DNA of 64,000 nucleotides from Congeria kusceri (lineage: Eukaryota > Mollusca > Bivalvia > Myida > Dreissenidae): positions 11,083,715 to 11,147,714 of the forward strand of contig CM051029.1 in assembly GCA_027627225.1 (NCBI GenBank). The letters run 5' to 3'. The notes beneath the pieces are model-generated. The model was not told the DNA's origin. It worked only from the letters and a program-made list of their open reading frames with translations, and did no database searches. The translations under genes and the position numbers were made by a program. This document shows, one piece after another, positions 1 to 12,949 of this stretch; the first letter of the stretch is position 1, and the number at the start of each line of letters is the position of its first letter.

Positions 1-1175
1 TCGCTACGGATAACTTACTTTTGTAAGTTCTACGGAACAGGAGCTGTACTGCCGGCCAACGCGGTCATTCGGTCCGTCTACCGCAATGTATTGGAGTTAG
101 CCCGCGCCTAGGACTAACAACATTGATCCCCTGGACAGAACGATGCAGCTTTAACTGATACAGAACGCCTCCGTCGCTTAACTGCGAGGATTGATAACGA
201 CCGTCCGGGAGTTTATGTCAGGCTATGCAACATATTCTTCCAGAAGCTGATCTAGTGGAGTTTAGCCGATCAGGCCGTGCTGGCGCTCGTGAACAGCCAA
301 CTCGAGCACTGCGGTTTCTTTACTGAAATATCTTCATTGTCAAAACTAAGTAATTGCAGAGCAGTATGGCTGCATTCGCCCAGGTCTGCCAGCTCCAATT
401 AATACATCGATATCTTACTTTAGACTAAATAATATTATTAACCAGAAGTGTATAACATGTTACTGGTAGTTTCCGCAGCTGCCAATCCAGGTCCGTGCAT
501 CAAGGCTTAACCCGTTCGGCGTAGAATGGATATACACGGTAAATAAGACAGCGTTACACCGCTGATAACATGGCGCCTTTCTCGGGAATAATGCGGCAGA
601 GAGGAATCGGACCACTTCCAGTAGGATCTCTTGAAGCTCCCGCGGCTGACTGCCCAGTTCCGGCATAGCGGTAATGTATCAGAGCTACAATATATTAATA
701 CGAATACATGCAAACCGGGAGTAGCGTTTCGACCTCATGCGCCAGTAGACGGTGCGGCTTAGAGGGGTCGGACCACTTCCGGTAGGAGCGCTTTAGGTTC
801 CGGTGGCTGTCTGTTTAGATCAGGGCATCGATGCTCAGATCGTTTTGTGTAGATAAATTGTGCGCCGGGAGACATTCTGCCTAATTACCAATATGAATAT
901 ATACTAGTATGGTTAGTAAGGTAGCGTTGCGCCATTGCTAACTTAGCGGCTTCATCGGAAAAGGAGGCGTCGGGCTACATCAAATACGAGGTTTCCGCAA
1001 CTGTCTGCTTAGGTCCGGACAACGAGGCTCGAAAAGTTGGCTGCAAACTAATTGTCCGGCAAGAAACGTTTTCAATCTACCGGAGGTCCCCGCAGCTCCA
1101 GTAGTAAATTGTGCTATTTATGGGTTTGCGTATTAAGCTAAAATGCGGTATCACAGCGAGTGAAAAGTGCTGATG
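1..1175. repeat. GC-richer decayed tandem satellite, unit about 160-200 bp
   Basis: This stretch is visibly richer in G and C than the AT-rich DNA that follows and contains a recurring but diverged unit. Related cores lie at about 470 (ttccgcagctgcc), 637 (ctcccgcggctgactgccc), 798 (tccggtggctgtctgttt) and 991 (ttccgcaactgtctgctt). A second motif, agcgtt followed by a cgct-like end, recurs near 550, 724 and 922. The string cggaccacttcc occurs at about 608 and 769. Spacing is irregular (roughly 160-200 bp), so this is an old array. The two overlapping minus-strand frames of 68 codons inside it have no recognisable domain and I treat them as chance. The array runs off the left edge of the window. 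Confidence 0.55.
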
Positions 1176-1985
1176 GTGTCTGATATACGCGTCAAATTAA
1201 ACATACAGTATTTAATTCTATGGCGATAAGAAGGGAATTGTGGGCATTTATAGTTTTAAAACGGGTCAGCTTTGTTGCATAGTTTCGATTAATCAAATTA
1301 AAGCTATCTGAAACAAACTGAAATATGATGACACTAAAGATCAAGATATTGATTTTAAGTACACTGTTTAACGTTTAAAATTTTCTTTATAATTCTATTT
1401 TAGCAACAATTGATTTAAAAAGATCCCAGTCTAGTTTCTGTATTCACATACATGTATTTCGTAAATAATTATTCAAGCTTGTGAAATCTTACAAGAGCTC
1501 TCAAGTTATTGGTATTATTTTAATGTTTAAATTATTGAATATATAATAGAAGACAATAAGTACATGGCATACGGTAGTTTAATTGCTCGTACATTTCATT
1601 ATTAGTGTGTCGTCATCAACTGAGTGGAATGACGTGTGTACCAAATTTAAAAGATGTATCGCGTTTCAAGAACAAGACTTTAGTTTGAAATATTAAACTA
1701 ACCTCACTTTATCATTGATTGATAGAAAACAAAAATGAATCGACGTTGGAATAAAGCATAAAATGCAATAAATTTATTAACAAATTAATGTTATAACTGG
1801 CTGAAATTAAATGTACAGTATCGGTCAAGTTGTTTTCGCTTGACCGCGGTATCACAGGTTATACTCTACTCTACTTATCATACGTTTAAACAATTGAATC
1901 CTAATAGTTTAGACACTTATTCGCCAAATTCAATCAGTAATACATTACGTAGATTGGAAATGAGGAAATACACATTTTCTTACAA
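1176..1985. other. AT-rich non-coding stretch
   Basis: No open frame with a recognisable product, no tRNA and no strong repeat was seen. Base composition drops sharply in GC at the left edge, where the satellite ends. Confidence 0.5.
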
Positions 1986-2460
1986 AATAAAATAAACTCA
2001 TTTTAAAAGTGGGATTTATTTTTCCAATTTAAGAAACGGGAAAAAAACTCCAGTGGGATAATTCTAAATAAAAAAATTAAGAAAACGCTTATTAAAATAC
2101 TCATAAAAATTAAACAATACGATGTTTTAACTAGCCCAAGATATTTCTTCTAGTTATTAAATAATATGACATGTTTTTCCATTAGATTTTTCCCATTTAA
2201 AAATTGGGAAATCTTTTTTGATCATAATTTTTAAACGAGAATTAGTGCAAACAGTTTAACAGCGGTTAATATGCGTATATATGCATAACAAAGCATATTT
2301 GAAAAAATAAAACATCCCATTTGATTTTTTTCCCACAAAATGTGGGAAAAGAAATCCATGGAAAAAAATAAAAATCCCATGGAAAAATCAAAATTCCATG
2401 GGAAAATAAAAAATCCCAAGGGAAAGCCAATTCCGCATATAAATTTCATAATGAAAGACA
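1986..2460. repeat. Degenerate GGGAAA/TTTCCC simple repeat
   Basis: The words gggaaa, cccatgg, tttccc and ttttcccatt recur many times in both orientations, separated by A or T runs, most densely at 2,320-2,440. Because the words are self-complementary the tract can fold locally. The 76-residue minus-strand frame here is rich in FF, FS and MG dipeptides and is a by-product of the repeat. Confidence 0.55.
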
Positions 2461-4082
2461 TATATTTTTTATGTGAAAAGCATTAATTATCCATCACAAT
2501 TAAACACGCCAACGCATTCTTTATGTAATATAGTAATATCTGAAAGAAAAAAAAGTACTTTAGTTTGCAAAATTTTGGTTTCGAAAAGTATTTCCGGTGG
2601 CCGTTGACATGCAATTTTAAGGCAAGAATGTTTCTAGGTATAATATGCCTATAATGATATTAACGGTAATGAAAACGTGAACGCAATTCAGTCAATCGTA
2701 AAAAAACATCAACATATAATAAATTATTTACATTAAAATATAAACAATTATGCTCCCTACATTTTGGGTAGGGTATATGCGCCATGATATTGTATTGATT
2801 ATTAACTTCTTCAGACTTCTTCAGGCTGTTGGTCATTCCAAACATTTTGTAGACCTTTCTTGGCAGACTAGTGAAGCATGTTAACTTCCGTGAAGATAGC
2901 ATAAACAGTATTCATATGTTGACGAATAGCGTCTCCTGGAATTTACCCACAACCAAGACAGGGTGGGTTGTGTGACTACCTCCTCGATCGAGTGGAGTGG
3001 GTATGATATCTATGGCGGTATCGGTAGCATCGCCAGCTATATGATGGGGTCGAATTTGATTACCGCTCCACCCAGCTCCCAAGCAGCTTACTCTAGTCAA
3101 AAATAACTGTCGCCATTTTTATACCAACAAACATTGTTCTTGGATCACTAGCGTCGACAGTTTTCTGTATGCATAATTAAGTACAGTTACAAGATCTGAG
3201 TGTTTTCCTTGGCAGTCGAGATAATTTTCTGTATGCACAAACTAGGTGATATTTTAAAGGTGAGGAGCATTTTTATCTGTGTTTATTCTCCGATAGCCAC
3301 GAACATGCTATTGTTATATTTTTATCAAAGTAGCCAGTATTATAATTTCTTCGATATTTTCATGGTTATATTTACTTACCTATATGACAGCGGTTTGGAC
3401 TGTGTTCCGATCCCAGAAAATATGATTACCTGATCGCCTATATAAATTTTGCACTATTTCATTAAGTATACCACTGTTCCCGATAAATATGATCTGTTAC
3501 CGGGTGACAATTTTGACTGTTTCCCGCACGTGGCGGTGTTTCCCAAAACTCGGTAAGTTTCCGTCACCTGTCGGGTCCGGCGGAAAATACCGAAGTTCAG
3601 ATACAGTTTACAGTTACGATCATCTATGGAAATTGACGAACATGTTCTTACCTCAGTCTCTCTATTCTTATTCGGTCTTCATATATATTGTTGTTATCAC
3701 TTCTTTCCGTTTCGCCATATATATACAGGTTCATGTAATGAATAGTGAATACAAGGTTAGTGTTGGATAATAATAAGTTTATTTACCGAGACTTAGAAAA
3801 CCTGAACCACGAGACGTTACGAAATCAATAAAATGATGTGTTTGCCTATTTCACAGGTTTGAAATATTATCCCGAGGGTTGTTATTTCATCAATGCCGGC
3901 GTGAGGATGGGATAAAATAAATTATATCTGTCTATTTAGAGATTTTAAAAGGTACTGAGCTTCAGATATTGCAAGTATAAACTATTTTGTTAAAAATACA
4001 TAATTACATTTTAATTTAGATCTAGATCTAATAATCCACACAAAACAATAAGATCTATAAAAGAAAAATATCAGGTAATACA
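2461..4082. other. Non-coding stretch with no assignable gene
   Basis: Contains several 60-95 codon frames with no family resemblance. The segment at about 2,940-3,100 is GC-richer than its surroundings and may be a transposon or short-repeat remnant, but I cannot name it. Confidence 0.35.
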
Positions 4083-4226
4083 ACAGTTATCACATGGGTG
4101 TTTGGGGAACAGTCAAAACTGCAGGCCTTTGGTATCGGGATAACATTTTGAAATATTTCAAACAGTTATCCCCCCACGTTGGGCAAACAGTTTTGACTGT
4201 TCCCAAAACATCCATCTGATAACTGT
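4083..4226. mobile_element. Short foldback (MITE-like) inverted repeat
   Basis: Two arms of about 39 bp, 4,083-4,121 and 4,188-4,226, are imperfect reverse complements. The left arm contains ggggaacagtcaaaactg and the right arm cagttttgactgttcccaaa; both outer ends carry the acagttatc/gataactgt pair. The 66-bp spacer shows no coding capacity. The shape fits a miniature inverted-repeat element; no target-site duplication was confirmed. Confidence 0.5.
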
Positions 4227-4336
4227 ATAATGTTCAAATACGTTGAATTTTTCCCTCTGATACTTTCTCTGCTAATTATCACTGTTTTACAACAACTAAA
4301 AGACTGTTATCAACACTGTTACTTCGGGTACAGCAT

Positions 4337-4353
4337 TAACAACAACAACAACA

Positions 4354-4391
<38 letters not shown>

Positions 4392-4445
4392 AACTACTAC
4401 TAGTACTACTACTACTAGTTCAACTACTACTACTACTACTACTGT

Positions 4446-4499
<54 letters not shown>

Positions 4500-4523
4500 T
4501 ACTACTACTACTACTACTACTAT

Positions 4524-4571
<48 letters not shown>

Positions 4572-4604
4572 TACTACTACTACTACTACTACTATTACTA
4601 CTAT

Positions 4605-4685
<81 letters not shown>

Positions 4686-4765
4686 AACTTCTACTACTAC
4701 TTCTGCTACTACTACTGCTACGTCTACTACTACCACTGCTACTACTACTACTATTACTACTACTT

Positions 4766-4803
<38 letters not shown>

Positions 4804-4864
4804 GCTACTACTACTACTACAACTACTACTACTACTCCTATTACTACTACTAGTTCTACTACTA
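4337..4864. repeat. (AAC)n then (ACT)n trinucleotide microsatellite
   Basis: About 528 bp of almost uninterrupted triplets, beginning with a short AAC run and then ACT with scattered single-base variants (att, agt, tct, gct). Antisense frames read as poly-valine or poly-serine and are not genes. Two more triplet arrays of the same family lie at about 11.0 and 52.5 kb. Confidence 0.95.
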
Positions 4865-4869
4865 AATAT

Positions 4870-5924
4870 ATTATATTGAATATAAGGCATTAAAGAAGAT
4901 AACAAAATATTAATATTTATTAATTTTCTATGGTATATCAAGATAAACATGAAGCTGACAGAAAGATAAAATAATCTGTTGGACAAAAGAAATTGGTTTT
5001 CCTGGACTTATTTTTTCACTTAAGTCTTTTTTTATATTTGTAACGCATATTTGACTGAAATAAAAAGACAGAAACACATTGTTTGTTTACTGTTTGAAAA
5101 ATTTAGGAAAAACTAGCATACTCGTTAAAAATTAGACAGCTTTATTAAGGCAATTCCTCAACAAGTATTATCAAATGCGGCAAACATTATGCAATTTATG
5201 TTCAATTAACCATTTACACAATTTGTTTAATAATGAAAATCAATTATTTGAGTAAATTAAAGATTCTTTTTCAAAATTAGGCTCCCTGTGGGCATACAAA
5301 ATGCCACCCCCACCCTTCACTGTTTTGAACTCTGAGACAACACACTATGCATGAACAATAAGGTGTCGTTTTTACTTATTTTCCATTTGTCTTCATGTCG
5401 ATAGTCTATATACAGTTTGCTGGCAATTTAGACTGCATATGCTGGTAATTTAAGATGCATCTTCACCAACTGGCACACTCAGAGAATCACGTGTATTGTG
5501 CTTGTCACCAGGCTAGACCTCCAAGAAAGCTTCTCGTGTGATTCGCGACAATTCTATTCCTTCAGCTGCTGGAACAATGTTTTTGTAATTATCCACTAAC
5601 TGATTGTATTCCATAAGGTATTTAACGATATGCATATTGAACTTTCCAATATATGTGCAATGCAACCTAAGCCATATTTTTCAGCGTTTGGTAAAGCAAA
5701 TGTCAAAACTGGTTAATGACTTTTTACTTTTTGATACAAATCCTGTAGAAACACATGCGCACACATTCAAAAAGCAAAGTGACACACATAATAGGTTTTA
5801 GGAGTTAACTACTACCCGGTAGTAGAACAAGTTGACGAAACCTTAGTGCCTTGAGGCCTCAGAACTAAAGGACTGACACATTACGATACTTTGTTAGAAG
5901 TTTACATGTACTTCTAGTCCTGAT
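4870..5924. other. AT-rich non-coding stretch
   Basis: No coding feature, RNA gene or clear repeat seen. Confidence 0.4.
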
Positions 5925-6015
5925 GCTGCTTCTGCTACTTTTACTACTACTGCTACGGCTACTGTTACTACTACTGCTTCCGTTGTTGCTGTTGCTTGTA
6001 CTACTATAACAACAC
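5925..6015. repeat. Degenerate CTN/ACT triplet repeat
   Basis: A short decayed triplet tract (ctgatgctgcttctgctac and similar) related in composition to the large ACT arrays. Confidence 0.7.
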
Positions 6016-9000
6016 TAGTACTGATATATATAAACTCTCAATTCAATTTGCTTTGCTTTTACTTTACAGTATGTGCATGAGAAAATCGGGACTTCTTTAT
6101 CTGGAACAATTAAATATAGTGTGTGGGGTTAATATACCACTAGTTTTCTTGCCTCTGACGGTGTGCTGGCGACAGCTGTGGTATAACAGGCCTTTATAGA
6201 ATAGTTCAAGATCCACAACGGTCATCCAATTATTCATTTGATTAAATATATGAACTTGCATTAACATTATGATTAATGCATGTCACACTAAGAAACACTC
6301 GTAACTATATATGTCATCAAGAAGTTAAATCAAACAGTAGGCGTATTCATATTTAGATTTAAATTGTTGTTTCGGTTATCATATTTAAATCAGATGTCAC
6401 TAGACACTTCTTATATAAAGGAAACGGGAATTTAACGATTAAGTGATGCATACTTAAGTGGAAACATAAACGCCAAGTTAGGTCGCACACAATGGTCATT
6501 GTTGTTATAATTAGAAAAAGATATGGGGTCTGTCATTTGCGTCTGAGCTGGTTTTTATGGGATAATGAAATCGGTTTTGTTCACGACCGGGGTTATATAA
6601 CATGTAAGCTGGGAATACTTGTAAAAACAATGCACAGTTAAATAGTGTTTTTTATATCAAGGACATTATAATATTACAGCGTAGGACCCATATTTATAAA
6701 TATTCTCAAGTCATTCCTAAGTTAAGTTGAAAGTAAGTGAAACTATTTGTGTTTGAAACACTCTTCTTTGGAACAAGTGCATGACAAATATAAACTATTA
6801 ATTGACTAGGAATTATATTGCAGCATCTGTGTCAGAATCTGTTAACAATGCATTTCTCTGTCAGAAATAAAAATTGTCAAATTTCGACTAAAATATGTTT
6901 TATAAATACCAGCTCATGTCCTATCACGACTACGAACATTTTTAATCTCAAACTTAGTTTCGACTTTAAATATTGGCGAATGCAAACGCTTGATACGTAT
7001 ACAATTAAAATTCACTTTGATTAATATTTAAGATTAACAATAACATTAATTTATAAAATGTTCATAGTCATAGGCCTAGATCAGTATTGGGTAATGTCGG
7101 CAAAAATTACAGGGATTAGTTCTTATGCTCTGGCTTTAAATCAAAGAATCCATATGGCCGTCATAGTGGTCGAGGTAGTTGCTGATCACCACTATCTGCT
7201 CCGCTTCAGCATGATGTACTGTTCACAATCCGGCGAAACACTGACAGACGGAGCTCAGCTGCATACGTCCACGTGCGGAAGGCGCATTTATATTTGTATC
7301 ACAGAAAATATGTATCAAGTGTTCGGTGCGGTCATAAAAAGTAGTTGCTCTTATGCTTTTGTTTGGTATAAATTTCCGCTAATAAATAAACGGATTATTA
7401 AGTTTTACATGTATTATGCTACATTTTATTGCAATTATCATTATATACATGTATCACAAACTTCATAGCATAAGGTGTTTTTATGCATTCATATAAACTG
7501 CTCTATATAAACAGTTCCATAAATATATAATTCGTGCAAGGTTGCTACCCACTAGAGATGGTGCAAGTGGAATGTCAGTGTGAAATATAAACAAAGCGAA
7601 ACTCCAGTTGCGACAGCAGGAGAGAACTCTTATTAACTCTTAAAAAATATCATAATTATAATTAAAACAGCATAACATGTACCTCGATACATCTGCCAGT
7701 TGTCACATTAGCCATGCGCATGTGTGTGCTACAAATAAAACACCGCATTATGTGTCAGCGACTTGAATAACGACGTTGCAAGTCGTAAAAAAACATTATA
7801 AATTATATGTAAATAACACGAAACAAATTATATCAACGCAGAATTATTGCATTTCCAGTTAAAAACTGCTGTTAGGTGATGAATTTGTCTGTGTAAAAAC
7901 ATATCCGGTAAACACCGATAAAGTCGATAGTCTTTGAAGCAAAAATAACAATTTTGAAATGTGGTACACGACAATTAATTGGGAATTAATTGCGCAATAG
8001 AATAAATATACCGTTGTTAAATCTGCAATAAACAATGTGTTAATGACGATACTGTCAATAACAGAGGGGACGCTCGTAGATACTTTTTGATTTCCATCGA
8101 AAGCATGTTCTCACTGTTAAAGTTCATTAGAATAATGTGTTTTGAACAAGAATAAGTGTGCCTAATACGTCCCGTCAAACACAATAATCGCATTACAGCA
8201 CAATAAAAGGTAGTCCTAAACACCTGCATTTTGACCAATATTTTTTTCGTTCTCGGAAGGATACATACTGCTATTTTTGTTGCCATGAATCATTGATAAA
8301 GGAAGTTATATTTTAAACTGCACGCACAACATGCCGAGCCGTGTGCGTAATAATGCAATAAATCAAGAGGTATTTATTTAATTGAGATACTGTTCGTTAA
8401 CAAAAAAATCAGAAGACTTATTTCATATTTAACTAGTTCACTTTTTATGTACAAACCTGTTGTCAAATCAAAAACGTAGTATTGCCCATTTTGCAAATAA
8501 CGATGTCACATTAAAAACCTTATTCAGTCACTGGCGATGAACTGTTACAAATACTACTTATGAAACCGACACTCTGGTATTGTAAGATAATATAATAGTT
8601 TTAATAGATAACTAGTAATGCGAGCACTATTATCATGTTGGACGAAAAACTAAGATTAAATTAGTTTCGGTTGTTTACATTTAACATCCTGCACCAATGT
8701 AGTTGTGTTCAGGTTGAATTGTATAAAGGTCTCGTTTTGCATTACGCATAAATCAAAATAACATAAAAACTTTCATGATTTGACAAAACTCAAATAAAGA
8801 CTTGTGTATCAAATTGGCGGCGACCTACTTAAATCCTATAAAGGCTACGGCGAAGTGAATCTAGCTTGTGGTTTTAAACATGATAACTCTTGCGTACATG
8901 TATTATATTTACAACATGTTGAAACAATGTGTATTAAGGAATCATGTCATTTAGAACGTAAACAGCCAAACATGAAACACATTATTTTAACGTCTAGATG

Positions 9001-11043
9001 GTCGTTGCACATTACGCCATATCTTCTCTATAGGTCATGGAAAGGTAATGTAGTATTTATATAGTGTGATACACTGCTCCATAAATGTTCCTTTTCTATA
9101 GCCACATTAAAATTAGTAATTTAGTCTAGATTTGTGCGAATATGGTAATGATCTCCAAAGTATGTATTGTGGAAGGAACGAAACTTCATATTTAAATGCT
9201 ACAAGTTCACTTTATCTGAAAGAAAACCGATATTTACCCCAAATTTTGACATCATCTGTCATTAAATGATTATTTTCAAAACCTACGAAAACTAGGTTTC
9301 GCTACAAAACGAATTTCAGCAGAAGGCTTAACTTAACTGTTGTAATACATACACGAGTGTATACGTGTTTTAATATAATCAGGCGCTAATTCATCTTTTC
9401 TGAATCAATACTGTGTTCAGTTTTATGTTACAAATAACACATTCATGTTATTCGTAAAAAGTATATAGTGTGCATGTAATCAACTTAATTGTTACAATCA
9501 TAAAGAACACATCGATTAATACTAGCGTTTATTATACATGTACTATACAACGTCTGAAATATTGTCGATAAAGAAATAAATAATGTGCACTTGAAAATGT
9601 GGCATTTATAGTTGTAATCCAGTTTAAATTTAAGCGAACGAAAACTGTCCGCTGCATTATTGGAGATTTTTACATAATAAGAGTAGTTCAAGGTTGCTAC
9701 AGCCTCGTCAAAACAATGTTATCGATTTCCTACATAATACAAGGCAATCTAAAACAACGGTTGTTTTAGCGTTCTTTGTTGAATGTGCAACAACGAATGA
9801 TTTATAATAATGGGCGTTAAATTACAATGTGCCACATCACATGCCGAGCCGCAGTGTTTGAGTCAGAGTACTTAAATAGTTGCAATGTATACAGAGAGCT
9901 TGTATTTTGTATGTTTTTCTTAGTTCAATGGTCACTAATATAGACAACAGAAAGGAAGATAAGAAGATGGAAAACTATATTTAAGCCAGTTTCGGTTGTA
10001 CATACAGGAAGATATTAAAGCTTCTGCACCACAATAGTTTCTGTCAATAACGTGCTTGTAATATAGAATCAATTCTTACATATAAAATATATAATCATAT
10101 ACAATACTTTATGAATAACTTTAACTTAAAACAAAAAAAATATTTACACACATAAGTGTTTCGGACTTGCTTAAATTTCAAGTATGCAATTTTAGAACTT
10201 TAATCCTTATAGTGTCAAAATACATTCATTTATTTATTAACATCACTGTGAATCCGTTTGTATTTAGTTATATCTATACACCAAAGCAGCAAACCATTAC
10301 AAAAACGTGAACATAAAGCGACTTAAACAAATTGAAACCGCGCATTAAAACACACTTTTGTAACACGATTACACGAGTTGTCTTTCTTATTAAATTGTTT
10401 GATGGTATAAATAAAAGCAGCATTATAGTGTATGCATAACGATATACATTCAGAAGGCGTATCGATGTCTTATACGGTATAATATGTTCAAAAATATAAT
10501 TATATTTCATGAAGTAATCATTAAATGATAACTTCGCGCATATGTCTCGTTTTAATAAACAAATGGTAAAATAGCATGCATAATATAAAAAATCTTACCG
10601 TGACACATTTCGCGGGCGCGCGAAAATTAGTGGTAGTGGTAAATCGATATGAATGAAATGTACATGCCGCTTACTTTCGACATACAATGAAGCAGCTATA
10701 TCATCATTTATAACATGCAATTCAAATGTAATTAGCAAGTTAGAAACACAAGTTTAAATTAAACAGAACATATTCGAAAGGTTTATTAAGATTGTGTCGA
10801 AACAAAAATCTGTCTACAGTTTTGAATATTATAAATCAAGAATAAAATGCAATGCCTGTCATAATATTCGTTTGTACTAGTAGTTATTGAATATGTTAGT
10901 GCACTGTTCAATATCATAGCGTCCGCTGGATCTTATCGGCTGGTCCAAATAACTTAGTAAATAGGCACTAAAGACCAGTTTTGGTGTATTTTGCGGAATG
11001 TTTTGCAAACATATATATTGAAAATAAAATAATATTAAATATA
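6016..11043. other. AT-rich intergenic DNA with diverged internal duplication
   Basis: No recognisable gene. A plus-strand frame of 136 codons at 7,058-7,468 and a minus-strand frame of 89 codons at 8,017-8,286 match nothing I know and lack supporting splice or codon signals. Some segments recur in the same order: acatgccgagccg at about 8,331 and 9,840, and agtttcggttgt followed by ctgcaccac/ctgcaccaa at about 8,664 and 9,984. This suggests an old, heavily diverged duplication. A small GC-rich inverted motif, ttcgcgggcgcgcgaaaa, sits near 10,610. Confidence 0.35.
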
Positions 11044-11133
11044 CAACTACTACTAATGCTGCTGCTGCTTCTGCTACTATTACTGCTACTACTAATACTC
11101 ATACTAATACAACTACTACTACTTCCACTACTC

Positions 11134-11166
<33 letters not shown>

Positions 11167-11176
11167 TTACTACTAT

Positions 11177-11211
<35 letters not shown>

Positions 11212-11393
11212 TTACTACTACTTCTTCTACTACTACTACTACTACTACTACTACTAATAATAATAATAATAATAAAATTACTATTGATATTACTACTTGT
11301 ATTTACTACTATTTGTGTTACTAGTATTTCTACTACTACTACTACTTCTACTAATATTACTACTTGTACTACTACTACTATTTCTTCTACAAC
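11044..11393. repeat. (ACT)n trinucleotide microsatellite with interruptions
   Basis: About 350 bp of ACT-type triplets with interspersed gct, att, aat and tct variants and a short (AAT)n run near 11,255-11,275. The poly-leucine frame on plus and the poly-serine frame on minus are repeat artefacts. Confidence 0.93.
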
Positions 11394-11994
11394 AAACATC
11401 GCGCGAGCCGTAATTGAGTTATTACTTCAAAATGCAACAAGTGATTACTGAGATGCAGGACTTTAGGTTTATTTGTTTTAGGTTTTGGTTGATATAGCAA
11501 CCAAATATTTCTATTTATTCTAATGAACTGACGGAAATTGGAGATGAATATCCCCGGGTCCATTCTTGCCAAGTGTGGCAAAAAACCACCTAGCGATTTC
11601 AGAACAGAAGTTGTTTGAAATAAATTGTAGACGACTAACAATGAACAACTGACGACGGTCGACGGATGGTTTGCTGGCCACACTAGCTAGCTCTTGAACA
11701 TTTTGTGAAAGATACATGTAGCAATGTCAGTAAGTACTCAAATCAACGTTGAATCAATTACGCCACACTGTGTTAAACAATCTTTTATGTCAGGGGTTAT
11801 TCATAAATGTCGTTTACGATTGTGCATAGGAAGTAAAAATAGGAATCACATTTTTTTTTCGAATCCACATACATGTACATTAGGCTTGCATTTTTATAAA
11901 GACATTCTTTCTCCTTTTTAAACATGATTTACAACTCAGTAATCAGTATACAGCTGAGGCTAAAAATGACCCGTGTCGGGGCTAAGTATTTTAT

Positions 11995-12395
11995 AGGTTA
12001 GATACCGGTAAATTATTGTGTATCCCTCCGTGGTCCATCGGAAGTAGTGTCTATTAATAAAGAGTTCCTTTCTTCTTCTGGTATAAAAGCCAGTTAGAAA
12101 TCTCAGACATGCCTTTTGTGGTTATTTCTTATATCCCACGGGTGTCTGAAACATTTTGTTGTATTTCATAGGAGGCTAGCTTGAAAGATAAACTTTTGTG
12201 GTGTGTGTAATGTGGTAGTGCCTTTTGTCGAAATATGACTGCCGAACACATGTATTCTAGCGGTGTCTGCATTCAGGCGAGATGCGATTTCTTAGAATTA
12301 TCATGACATTTATTTTTATTGCATTGTGTGGAAGCAGAAAGATTCAACTTTGAACTGATACCATTCTTGCACAATCTGAAATTACTGGAACGAAA
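11995..12395 (+). repeat. Dispersed repeat family A, copy 1
   Basis: About 400 bp that align over their whole length, in the same orientation, with 51,271-51,680. Shared blocks include ccctccgtggtccat, cagacatgcctt, the cttttgtcgaaatatgac block followed by tgccgaa, and cttgcac near the end. Identity looks like roughly 75% by eye. No open frame spans it. A tRNA-like relic lies immediately downstream here but is not seen beside the other copy. Confidence 0.65.
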
Positions 12396-12478
12396 TATAA
12401 AATAGTAATTGAAACCCATGTTTTTTTCCGTTCGTTTAAAGACAAAGTTTAATTCTGACATTAAAAAAAATCAATACA

Positions 12479-12546
12479 GAGCACCATCGGGGGATTGAAT
12501 CCGGATCCTCGGCCTACGAGGCGGATACTCTAACCGCATCGCTAAA
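12479..12546 (-). pseudogene. tRNA-Thr(CGT)-like relic or tRNA-derived repeat head
   Basis: Read on the minus strand this gives a D-arm-like gcgatgcggttagagta, an anticodon-arm-like tccgcctcgtaggccga with a seven-base loop CTCGTAG (anticodon CGT), and a T-arm-like ggattcaatcccc. The anticodon stem has one mismatch and the acceptor and T stems do not pair well. It is therefore a degraded tRNA copy or the head of a tRNA-derived short interspersed element rather than a working tRNA. Confidence 0.4.
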
Positions 12547-12949
12547 GTCTTACACACTTGACAAGCTTTATGCGCTACATGTGTACTTGTCATTTCGGTC
12601 CTTTGCTTTTGTAAACAACGGAACTCCGGAAGTGAACTCTATTGGCTTTATGAACCACGTGTTAATTTCACACAAACCTAAAATTGATAAATAGTTGGAA
12701 AGCGTCTCGAGACGGTTTTGAAATCGGGTTAAAACCATGCCTTCTAACGAATAAATCATGGTGTTTCGAACCTGTGTTAATGTGTCAACAATGTTCATTT
12801 AGTCAGTTGTATCTATTAATATATTAACTAGTATTTGAAACACACCGTAAGTTCCATTACAATACAAGCATATATTGTGCAATAACATGGCTGCAGTTTA
12901 CAATAAGTTACAAGTAATTGAAGCAAAATGTACGCAATAATCAGAAAAC

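Noticed and set aside
4296..4986. Long minus-strand poly-valine and poly-serine frames
   Set aside because: They are translations of the (ACT)n array; repeated residues with no flanking domain.
7058..7468. 136-codon plus-strand frame
   Set aside because: No recognisable domain, AT-rich second half, no splice support.
10968..11451. Poly-leucine and poly-serine frames at the second ACT array
   Set aside because: Microsatellite artefacts, open on both strands at once.
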